This document shows positions 1 through 4,164 of a stretch of 10,311 nucleotides of DNA, piece by piece. Position 1 is the first letter of the stretch. Every line of letters begins with the position of its first letter. The stretch covers positions 1 through 10,311 of the forward strand of contig CALCOP010000163.1 in the NCBI GenBank assembly GCA_937897365.1. Direction: 5' to 3'. The translations under genes and the position numbers were made by a program. A model generated the notes under the pieces. That model ran no database searches. It was not told where the DNA came from and saw nothing but the letters and a program-made list of their open reading frames with translations. This DNA is from an uncultured euryarchaeote. Its GTDB lineage: Archaea; Thermoplasmatota; Poseidoniia; Poseidoniales; Poseidoniaceae.

Positions 1-2
1 AG

Positions 3-53
3 CGAGACCAGTGGGCAAAGCAAGCCAAGAAGCTACACGACGAGAAGAAGTGA
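3..53 (+). CDS. C-terminal end of a truncated gene, unknown product
   Basis: The frame beginning at base 3 reads RDQWAKQAKKLHDEKK and stops with TGA at 51-53. It enters from outside the window. The lysine-rich, charged, probably helical tail looks like a natural protein C-terminus. The stop lies 3 bp before the stop codon of the convergent LysE-type gene, which is the tight tail-to-tail packing expected of two real genes. With only 16 residues visible no family can be named, and chance remains possible. Confidence 0.4.
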   Translation, partial: RDQWAKQAKKLHDEKK

Positions 54-56
54 TGC

Positions 57-671
57 TCAAACTGCAGGCCCTGTTTTTAGGAATGCCACCCAGAGTAGCG
101 AGAGCAAGGTTCCACAGATTTTGAAAATCAGATGTCCTTTTACTGGGTCGCTGAAAAAGTTTGAGGCTTTGTCACCAAAGTATGTCCAAATGAACATTGC
201 AGCGACGCAAATGGATACTGTGATGCTGATAATGACGAGTATTCCAGTAACTCCTCCTCCGAGTGGGGTAATGTATTGACTCATGATGAGGATGATGAAA
301 GCCCATTCTTTACCGTTGGCAAATTGCATAGCAATACCGGTTTTGAATCCGAGTTTGGATGTTGTTTCTTCGATGTGTATTGAGGCTGGGTTGAACCGAA
401 GCATACCGATAGCCATCGCTGCTAAGAACAGCATCCCTATCCAATGTAGAGCAACCAATGCTGTCGTATTCTCGCGTAAGGAATCAATGACCAGACCGAC
501 CGTCAATTCGATGGCGATTATTCCTGTAGCCATCCCTATGATAAGCGGGGTATTGCTCTTCTTTCCAAACATTCCACTGTGGGCGAAACAGGTTAGCGGA
601 TTGGGCCCTGGTGTCAACAATGCGATGCCAATTATCCCCAATAACTGAACAAGGGCCGTTGAGGCATCCAT
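57..671 (-). CDS. LysE/RhtB-family amino-acid exporter
   Basis: A 204-residue polytopic membrane protein of the LysE/RhtB superfamily, whose members export amino acids or related metabolites across the cytoplasmic membrane. The substrate here cannot be told. The family signature near the first helix is clear: TPGPNPLT at residues 20-27, followed by a glycine-rich helix at about 44-64. The second conserved segment, at about 113-123 (AMQFANGKEW), matches the usual Q-x-x-N-P-K-A region with Gly in place of Pro. About six hydrophobic segments are visible (7-27, 44-64, 71-92, 116-133, 142-164, 181-198), the family norm, and the length is normal. I start at ATG 671 rather than at the TTG at 743, because the extra 24 residues are polar and sit outside the family. 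A weak TATA-like box (693-700, reading ATTACATA on the - strand) lies about 26 bp upstream of that ATG. The gene is divergent from the small ORF at 775. Confidence 0.8.
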   Translation of the reverse strand: MDASTALVQLLGIIGIALLTPGPNPLTCFAHSGMFGKKSNTPLIIGMATGIIAIELTVGLVIDSLRENTTALVALHWIGMLFLAAMAIGMLRFNPASIHIEETTSKLGFKTGIAMQFANGKEWAFIILIMSQYITPLGGGVTGILVIISITVSICVAAMFIWTYFGDKASNFFSDPVKGHLIFKICGTLLSLLWVAFLKTGPAV

Positions 672-692
672 GCGAATCGGTGGATGAACTGG

Positions 693-700
693 TATGTAAT
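693..700 (-). promoter_or_regulatory. Weak TATA-like box for the LysE-type gene
   Basis: On the - strand these bases read ATTACATA. Their centre is about 26 bp from the chosen ATG at 671, the spacing expected for archaeal leaderless transcription. The match is weak, and no SD is visible before this ATG. Confidence 0.3.
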
Positions 701-745
701 TGTTGAGTTTTTTAGAAAAATGAATACTTTGTAACTGCAACAAGC

Positions 746-754
746 ATAAAAAAA
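746..754 (+). promoter_or_regulatory. TATA-like box for the small membrane ORF
   Basis: ATAAAAAAA is centred about 25 bp before ATG 775, the usual archaeal TATA-to-start distance for leaderless genes. It lies too close to the alternative ATG at 757 to serve that start without a leader. Confidence 0.35.
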
Positions 755-774
755 CAATGAACAGAGCGTATGTT

Positions 775-894
775 ATGGAGCGAGAAGAGAAAAGAATCTT
801 TCATTTTTTCAAAAGTCTACCTTTGCCACTCAAAGTGTTCATGATTGTTGCCGACGTCGCCATCCTCATTGGATTGCTCTACTACTTCTCTTAA
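775..894 (+). CDS. Very small single-span membrane protein, unknown function
   Basis: A 39-residue protein with a charged basic/acidic N-terminus (MEREEKR), an amphipathic stretch (residues 8-20) and one hydrophobic helix (about 21-38) ending YYFS and TAA at 892-894. This order is typical of tiny membrane-anchored proteins. An in-frame ATG at 757 would add six residues. I prefer 775 because the A-rich TATA-like box at 746-754 is centred about 25 bp upstream, which suits a leaderless message. The start is unsettled. The last 12 codons fall inside an imperfect repeat shared with 1192-1266, and a similar hydrophobic string (IFVGLLYFS) is open on the + strand there. No family is recognised. Being so short it could be a chance ORF, but its composition looks like real protein. 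Confidence 0.5.
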   Translation: MEREEKRIFHFFKSLPLPLKVFMIVADVAILIGLLYYFS

Positions 895-934
895 CCGAAT
901 CCTGCTTCCATTCGGGGTGTGGGCATTCAAAACT
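861..934. repeat. Imperfect repeat copy A (partial duplication)
   Basis: This segment resembles 1192-1266 in the same orientation. The right-hand 26 bases (909-934 against 1241-1266) differ at one position. The left-hand 18 bases (861-878 against 1192-1209) differ at two. The middle carries small insertions and deletions. On the - strand this copy still reads FECPHPEWKQD, matching the end of the nuclease-like protein, but no nuclease body lies upstream of it. On the + strand it forms the end of the small membrane ORF. It appears to be the remnant of a duplicated nuclease/coiled-coil junction. Confidence 0.75.
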
Positions 935-935
935 T
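865..935 (-). pseudogene. Relic of the nuclease-like gene's 3' end
   Basis: The - strand frame here reads SFECPHPEWKQD, against SFECPHPEWEQE at residues 91-102 of the nuclease-like protein, and then diverges to a stop near 866. Nothing resembling the catalytic part precedes it: upstream this frame runs as a shadow of the coiled-coil gene. The synonymous difference in the His codon (cac against cat) and the indels after EW suggest an old, decaying duplicate rather than a functional gene. Confidence 0.5.
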
Positions 936-1220
936 CGGCTTGACAGTAACAGATGAAGTATTTTCGATATCGATAACCTCTTCTTCATCATCCCGTCGAC
1001 GTGAACCTTTCTTCGCTTCAAGTTTGGAGATTTGGGTTTGAAGAAGTTCAAACTCAATTTCGAGATCTTCTACAATGTCACGAACAGTCTCAATTTGACT
1101 GTTAATCCTCGAAGCGAGTTTTTTCATCTTTTTCAAGACGCGCTTTTCTGACACAATTCTTCCCATGAAGCATTCATTTATCAATTGATAGCATCTTCGT
1201 TGGATTGCTTTACTTCTCAT
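927..1220 (-). CDS. Small coiled-coil protein, unknown function
   Basis: A 97-residue protein when started at ATG 1220. That start overlaps the end of the upstream nuclease-like gene (stop at 1210-1212) by 11 nt and suggests translational coupling. ATG 1226 and ATG 1166 (79 residues) are alternatives, and none has a convincing SD. Residues 20-72 form a strong candidate coiled coil with hydrophobic residues at heptad spacing (RVLKKMKKLASRI, then VRDIVEDLEIEFELL). A basic/acidic switch (GSRRRDDEEE, 72-81) and a polar tail follow. The longer open frame to 1436 is only the antisense-like shadow of the nuclease-like gene. No family is recognised. The protein could be a dimerising partner or DNA-binding accessory of the upstream nuclease, but only their adjacency supports this. 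A decayed copy of the gene's start lies immediately downstream. Confidence 0.6.
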   Translation of the reverse strand: MRSKAIQRRCYQLINECFMGRIVSEKRVLKKMKKLASRINSQIETVRDIVEDLEIEFELLQTQISKLEAKKGSRRRDDEEEVIDIENTSSVTVKPKF

Positions 1221-1266
1221 CTTCATCGTGTTCTTGTTCCCATTCGGGATGTGGGCATTCAAAACT
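1192..1266. repeat. Imperfect repeat copy B (partial duplication)
   Basis: This is the partner of 861-934. It covers the last codons of the PD-(D/E)XK-like gene and the first codons of the overlapping coiled-coil gene on the - strand. Because it is embedded in two intact reading frames, it is the more likely parent copy. The alternative, that the + strand membrane ORF was the source, is not excluded. Confidence 0.75.
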
Positions 1267-1536
1267 GAGACCCCAACCTGCATATGCTGCACCGATATAA
1301 TCTGCGTAAGCGATGATAAAATCCCATCGTCCACTGAGGTGAACGGGACGTCCCCGTTTGCATTCGAAATGAACGGTGACACCCCATGCATCAGTGGTGA
1401 TGTCTGGTGTTCCTTTGTACTGTAATCTCTTTTCATGATACCACATTTCCCTGCCTTGAAATGTTGACATTATGTGTGATTCGAGTTTCTCACGAATGGC
1501 TTTCAAACGGTCTTTTTCTGCATCATTTCCTTCCAT
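1210..1536 (-). CDS. Putative small PD-(D/E)XK nuclease
   Basis: A 108-residue protein carrying the layout of the PD-(D/E)XK nuclease superfamily, which includes VRR-NUC proteins, Holliday-junction resolvases and many restriction-type nucleases. An N-terminal charged helix (residues 5-22) is followed by KGTPDI (41-46) with the acidic residue D45. A beta-strand then ends in FECKRGR (57-63) and supplies E58 and K60. The D-x12-E-x-K spacing fits the metal-binding catalytic triad. A helix after it (RWDFIIAYADYIGAAY, 70-85) is also typical. The C-terminus is acidic (EQEHDEDEK). The small size resembles phage-type or stand-alone resolvase-like members. It heads a two-gene unit with the overlapping coiled-coil gene. 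A TATA-like element (1555-1564, reading TTCATAAAGG on the - strand) is centred about 24 bp before ATG 1536. Function and substrate are inferred from motif only. Confidence 0.6.
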   Translation of the reverse strand: MEGNDAEKDRLKAIREKLESHIMSTFQGREMWYHEKRLQYKGTPDITTDAWGVTVHFECKRGRPVHLSGRWDFIIAYADYIGAAYAGWGLSFECPHPEWEQEHDEDEK

Positions 1537-1554
1537 AATTATACTGCATTCAAC

Positions 1555-1564
1555 CCTTTATGAA
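1555..1564 (-). promoter_or_regulatory. TATA-like box for the nuclease/coiled-coil pair
   Basis: On the - strand this reads TTCATAAAGG. It is centred about 24 bp before ATG 1536, within the 57-bp gap behind the upstream membrane-protein gene. It would allow the pair to be transcribed leaderless and separately. Confidence 0.35.
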
Positions 1565-1593
1565 CTCAGAAATGCGTCATTCAAAACGCTCCC

Positions 1594-2109
1594 TCAAGAC
1601 AGGTAAATTACCCGATTACTGCCTGGGAAAACCATCCCATCATATTCTATATTTAGGGACGCTGAAGCGTCTCTTCGAGTATTTTGCAAGTCAACATAGA
1701 GTGTTTCTTCACCATCCCAGAACTCATCCCAAGGGTCTTCTGAATTTGAAACGGAATGTTCAACCGTAAACGAACATGGTTGAGAGAGATCTTCGAAAGC
1801 GCACGAATATACTTCTCCGTCTAATGTGACGGTCACAGACAACATGTCCAATTCATAGAATCCATCGTAGACGAACCACACTTCAATTTCATCTCGATCA
1901 AGCTCAGCATAATCGATTTCGCTCAGTTCTGAATCTGCAGACCAAAACACCATTACGATAACAATTACAAGAGTAGTAAGACCTGCAAAAATTCTTTTTC
2001 GAATTGGCCCATCTCCTCCAAATAAGGCGTCAAAGGCTTTGATTGCAATATACAGGAATATGGCAGCAGCAAAGAGTTGCTCGAACGTTATTGACCCGAA
2101 CAATGCCAT
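1594..2109 (-). CDS. Two-helix membrane protein with exported beta domain, unknown
   Basis: A 171-residue protein. Two hydrophobic helices (about 10-28 and 39-57) are joined by a short loop with GPIRKR (35-40), so this loop is probably cytoplasmic and both ends face outward. The remaining 110 residues are acidic and strand-rich. They contain VTVTLDGEVYSC (92-103) and a second cysteine at 112, giving a C-X8-C pair that could form a disulfide outside the cell. The divergent PKD protein has the same spacing and a similar lead-in, so the two may share a domain. The gene starts at ATG 2109, with an excellent TATA box (2131-2140) 26 bp upstream and no SD, so a leaderless message is likely. No known family is recognised. 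A role in the envelope is inferred from topology only. Confidence 0.7.
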   Translation of the reverse strand: MALFGSITFEQLFAAAIFLYIAIKAFDALFGGDGPIRKRIFAGLTTLVIVIVMVFWSADSELSEIDYAELDRDEIEVWFVYDGFYELDMLSVTVTLDGEVYSCAFEDLSQPCSFTVEHSVSNSEDPWDEFWDGEETLYVDLQNTRRDASASLNIEYDGMVFPGSNRVIYLS

Positions 2110-2130
2110 AGTGAATGTTCATTCAGTTTG

Positions 2131-2140
2131 TTATTTATAT
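2131..2140 (-). promoter_or_regulatory. TATA box for the 171-residue membrane protein
   Basis: On the - strand this reads ATATAAATAA, close to the archaeal TATA consensus. Its centre is 26-27 bp from the ATG at 2109, so transcription should begin at or next to the start codon. It is the clearest promoter in the window. Confidence 0.65.
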
Positions 2141-2190
2141 GTTCTATTCGATTTCCATATCCTGCAATCGAAGAATACTGTAGAAACAGA

Positions 2191-2200
2191 CTTTGATAAG
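2191..2200 (+). promoter_or_regulatory. TATA-like box for the PKD-protein gene
   Basis: CTTTGATAAG is centred about 26 bp before ATG 2222. No SD precedes that ATG, so a leaderless transcript fits. It shares a 112-bp divergent intergenic region with the stronger - strand TATA box. Confidence 0.45.
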
Positions 2201-2221
2201 TCAACCTGCACAATTCGACCT

Positions 2222-3022
2222 ATGAAGTACTCAATATCCGTAGCAACACTTGTTCTTTTGGTTGTTCTTGGAGCCGCTTCAGGTGCAGCACTCACTTCGA
2301 TGGTATCGTCTTCTTCATCCGCTAATGAGCCTTTTTCTATCGATGCTCCAGTGGTTTACGGCATCAATCAATTCACGCTCTTAGAAGTTGATGACGGTGA
2401 TAACAATGAAGAAGACGTCATCACAGAAATTCTTCACGAATTCACCTTTGAAAGCAACAATGCTGCCGGAATTGTAACTTGGGATTTTGGAGATGGAATG
2501 GTTTCTACCGGGCCAACATCTACGCACACTTATGTCTCTCCTGGCCACTATACAGTTACCGCAACATCAACTTCTACAGAATCAATTCAAGTTTCCACCG
2601 TTGAAGTTACTGTTGATTTGCAATCAAACGTTGAATCCGATAATATGGAATGCGTTTGTGCACCCACGGCCAAATCGACCGTCATCGATTTGCGACCATC
2701 AGCAGGTATTGTCTCTATGGAGGGCGTAGTTACCGTAGAACACGACGGGAGCAGTGAATCTTGTTCGATGCGAAACCCTCTGCAGGAATGCCATGTTCGG
2801 GTGATTTTGGAACATACTGTTGATGGAGCAGTCGTTGACCAAGAGATTCTCTTTGATGACACCTTTCGGAGCAACGAACTGAGCATTCCTTTCTCGATGA
2901 TGGACCTTGATATTGAACCAGGTCAGGGAATGCAATTTCGCCTTGAAACTGATCAAATACGAGATTGGCACAAACCTCTTACAGACTGGAGCATGACTGC
3001 ACCAATGGATTCCAGTGCTTAA
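2222..3022 (+). CDS. Membrane-anchored or secreted PKD-domain protein
   Basis: A 266-residue envelope protein. The N-terminal hydrophobic segment (residues 5-26) is a signal peptide or anchor, followed by a Ser-rich spacer (28-34). A PKD-like beta-sandwich covers about 66-133. It carries the hallmark WDFGDG (87-92), the THTY strand (101-104) and GHYTVT (108-113). Such domains usually mediate surface adhesion or carbohydrate and protein contacts. The C-terminal part (about 150-245) is a second strand-rich region with VTVEHDGSSESC (170-181) and a second Cys at 190. This C-X8-C segment resembles one in the divergent 171-residue protein. C144 and C146 form another close pair. The frame is open upstream to 2039, but ATG 2222 with a TATA-like box 26 bp upstream gives a proper signal sequence. 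The stop overlaps the stop of a short antiparallel ORF. The exact role is unknown. Confidence 0.75.
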   Translation: MKYSISVATLVLLVVLGAASGAALTSMVSSSSSANEPFSIDAPVVYGINQFTLLEVDDGDNNEEDVITEILHEFTFESNNAAGIVTWDFGDGMVSTGPTSTHTYVSPGHYTVTATSTSTESIQVSTVEVTVDLQSNVESDNMECVCAPTAKSTVIDLRPSAGIVSMEGVVTVEHDGSSESCSMRNPLQECHVRVILEHTVDGAVVDQEILFDDTFRSNELSIPFSMMDLDIEPGQGMQFRLETDQIRDWHKPLTDWSMTAPMDSSA

Positions 3023-3165
3023 GTGAAGTAGAAATACAACGGTATAACTGAGAATACACCGATATACATCAGCGCTTTTAGTGGCTTGACCCACCATTTA
3101 TTCTCTTCTGCATCCATGAAATCACCCATTGCTTCAACAGCGGGTAAGACTAACTCTGCGACCAT
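3019..3165 (-). CDS. Short membrane-tailed protein, start uncertain, unknown
   Basis: The - strand frame ending at TAA (3019-3021) reads convincingly as protein. From ATG 3165 it gives 48 residues: MVAELVLPAVEAMGDF, then DAEENKWWVKPLK, then one hydrophobic helix (residues 31-47, ALMYIGVFSVIPLYFYF). The protein-like frame continues upstream to a TGA at 3238-3240 with helical, charged sequence (AFELKKWENLHEESEET) but contains no ATG, GTG or TTG. An ATG at 3224 lies one frame off. The true gene may therefore be longer, with a frameshift (natural or sequencing) or a non-standard start. It converges with the PKD gene, sharing bases 3020-3021 between the two stop codons. No promoter was seen and no family is recognised. 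Confidence 0.5.
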   Translation of the reverse strand: MVAELVLPAVEAMGDFMDAEENKWWVKPLKALMYIGVFSVIPLYFYFT

Positions 3166-3302
3166 GATACGGGTTTCTTCACTCTCTTCATGAAGATTTT
3201 CCCATTTTTTCAGTTCGAATGCATAATCGTCGAAGAATCAGGTTCTCGTTTGATGACAAGATAGGGATAAGGAGCATGTGAGAATAGAAACTGCCCTCTT
3301 AG

Positions 3303-3310
3303 ATAATATA
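3303..3310 (+). promoter_or_regulatory. TATA box for the cold-shock gene
   Basis: ATAATATA is centred about 26 bp before GTG 3332. It supports leaderless transcription from that GTG and argues against the longer in-frame start at 3278, which lies upstream of the box. Confidence 0.55.
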
Positions 3311-3331
3311 CCATCACAAAAAGCGGGCCTC

Positions 3332-3523
3332 GTGGCACAAGGTACAGTCAAGTGGTTTAACCAAACAAAAGGATACGGATTTATTGAACAAGAGGGCGGA
3401 AACGACCTGTTTGTTCACATCTCTGAAGTCGAAGGCGAAATTCAGGACGGAGACACCGTCGAGTTCGAAGTCGGCGAAGGACCGAAAGGACCGAACGCTG
3501 TGAGCGTTCGCAAAGTCGAGTGA
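3332..3523 (+). CDS. CspA-type cold-shock domain protein
   Basis: A 63-residue OB-fold nucleic-acid-binding protein of the CspA family, which binds single-stranded RNA and DNA as an RNA chaperone in the cytoplasm. Both RNP motifs are intact: KGYGFIEQ (residues 13-20, RNP1) and DLFVHIS (25-31, RNP2). GTVKWFN opens the domain, and the C-terminus GPKGPNAVSVRKVE is the usual last strand. I start at GTG 3332. This gives the normal family length, sits about 26 bp after a TATA box, and removes an unconserved 18-residue extension that begins at 3278. The 3' end contains a perfect 8-bp hairpin (3492-3510). CutA follows 42 bp downstream on the same strand. Such proteins are common in bacteria and found in some mesophilic archaea. 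Confidence 0.93.
   Translation: MAQGTVKWFNQTKGYGFIEQEGGNDLFVHISEVEGEIQDGDTVEFEVGEGPKGPNAVSVRKVE
3492..3510 (+). repeat. Perfect hairpin inside the end of the cold-shock gene
   Basis: CGAACGCT and AGCGTTCG form an 8-bp stem with a 3-base loop (GTG), ending 10 bp before the stop codon. It encodes the normal last strand of the domain (NAVSVR). It might stabilise or attenuate the mRNA, but there is no T-run immediately after it. Confidence 0.6.
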
Positions 3524-3530
3524 TTCAACG

Positions 3531-3538
3531 TATAGTTT
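3531..3538 (+). promoter_or_regulatory. Possible TATA box for cutA
   Basis: TATAGTTT is centred about 32 bp before ATG 3566. This would give a leader of roughly 6 nt. CutA may alternatively be read through from the cold-shock promoter. Confidence 0.35.
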
Positions 3539-3565
3539 CTTGAGCGGCGACGCTCTGCAAGGTTC

Positions 3566-3901
3566 ATGAGCGAACCAGTCATCATCATACAAACGACTCT
3601 GCCAAAGAGTTGGGAAGAGTTTGAAGTTGGATCTTTTTCTCAGGTTTTACTTGAAGCAGGCGCTTCATGTGTCCAGCATTCGACAATCAAATCGATGTAT
3701 CGTTGGGAAGGTGAAATTGAATCCAGTTCAGAATGGGTACTCGAGATTAAAGTACACTCAGCGAACAAAGAGAGTGTGATTTCAAAGATAGAAGAAGTTC
3801 ATCCTTACGAGGTTCCACAAATTCTCTTTTGGAATGCGTTGACCTCTGATTCATATGCTACTTGGATTCAAACCGATTCCTCTTCCTTTTCTGAAAAATA
3901 G
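3566..3901 (+). CDS. cutA: CutA1-family divalent-cation tolerance protein
   Basis: A 111-residue protein of the CutA family, small trimeric ferredoxin-fold proteins in the cytoplasm that bind divalent metals such as copper. Their exact cellular role is unsettled. Conserved features are present: the first strand (VIIIQTTLP, residues 5-13), then CVQHSTIKSMYRWEGEIE (35-52), E56 with EIKVHS (60-65), the HPYEVPQILF signature (79-88) and a final YATW (96-99). The length is typical. The acidic/serine C-terminal tail is not conserved in the family. The gene starts at ATG 3566, 42 bp after the cold-shock gene, with a possible TATA box at 3531-3538 and no SD. Confidence 0.92.
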   Translation: MSEPVIIIQTTLPKSWEEFEVGSFSQVLLEAGASCVQHSTIKSMYRWEGEIESSSEWVLEIKVHSANKESVISKIEEVHPYEVPQILFWNALTSDSYATWIQTDSSSFSEK

Positions 3902-3993
3902 TTTTCGTCATTTCAAAAACCTCGATGAACTTAAACAAGTTTCGAGTGGAAACGCACCTCAAGACGGTGTAATTTTTACAGTTGAAAACCGGC

Positions 3994-4001
3994 CTTTATA
4001 G
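3994..4001 (+). promoter_or_regulatory. TATA box, candidate distal nrdBA promoter
   Basis: CTTTATAG is preceded by a GC-containing stretch. Transcription would start near 4023, giving a leader of about 142 nt that contains all three inverted repeats before the SD and start of nrdB. Confidence 0.4.
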
Positions 4002-4095
4002 TCTGTGGATAAAAAGCCCCCTTACAGGCCACTGAGGCGGATTTTAGGTTTCCCTAAACTCTTGCAAAACCGTCACGCGACATCTGGTTTTATGG

Positions 4096-4110
4096 GTGTA
4101 CATTATACAC
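4096..4110 (+). promoter_or_regulatory. Palindrome and possible proximal nrdBA promoter
   Basis: GTGTA-CATTA-TACAC is a perfect 5-bp inverted repeat around a TATA-like core (CATTATAC). It could be an operator overlapping a second promoter, with a start near 4131 and a 34-nt leader holding the SD. Its half-sites point the opposite way from the NrdR-box consensus, so NrdR control is not supported. Confidence 0.35.
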
Positions 4111-4150
4111 TTCCTCGGAAGGCAAATAAAATCCAGCGCGAGAAACATAC

Positions 4151-4158
4151 GAGGGGGA
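4151..4158 (+). promoter_or_regulatory. Shine-Dalgarno site of nrdB
   Basis: GAGGGGGA ends 6 nt before ATG 4165 and decides that start over the longer frame beginning at 4096. It contrasts with the SD-less genes upstream in the window. Confidence 0.6.
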
Positions 4159-4164
4159 ACACAA

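Larger units (their letters stand above)
3902..4164 (+). other. Intergenic region and structured leader before nrdB
   Basis: These 263 bp contain no convincing gene. They hold a TATA box at 3994-4001 that would give a leader of about 142 nt. Inverted repeats follow at 4043-4058 (TTTAGG, loop TTTC, CCTAAA), 4066-4091 (AAAACC and GGTTTT, 14-base loop) and 4096-4110 (GTGTA, CATTA, TACAC). The short frame from GTG 4005 into nrdB lacks protein-like composition. The arrangement suggests regulation of nrdB-nrdA at the RNA level or by a repressor, but no known riboswitch is recognised. Confidence 0.45.

Noticed and set aside
861..1266. CRISPR array or insertion-sequence ends
   Set aside because: There are only two diverged copies in direct orientation, with genes between them, no terminal inverted repeats and no transposase.
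1228..1425. A + strand ORF opposite the nuclease-like gene
   Set aside because: It is antisense to a better-supported gene, is Cys/Thr-rich with no motif, and has no SD or TATA box. Its relation to the membrane ORF's tail is covered under the duplication finding.
927..1436. A 169-residue version of the coiled-coil protein
   Set aside because: The first 72 residues are the shifted frame of the nuclease-like gene. Only the part after about 1220 looks like an independent protein.
3278..3331. 18-residue N-terminal extension of the cold-shock protein
   Set aside because: The extension is not part of the fold, and it would begin upstream of the TATA box that fits the GTG at 3332.
3990..4095. A tRNA or other known RNA gene before nrdB
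   Set aside because: The stems are short, and no acceptor/T-arm arrangement or GTTCRA-type motif could be found.
4096..4110. NrdR box
   Set aside because: The half-sites are GTGTA and TACAC, reversed relative to the ACAC...GTGT NrdR consensus, and there is only one palindrome rather than the usual tandem pair.
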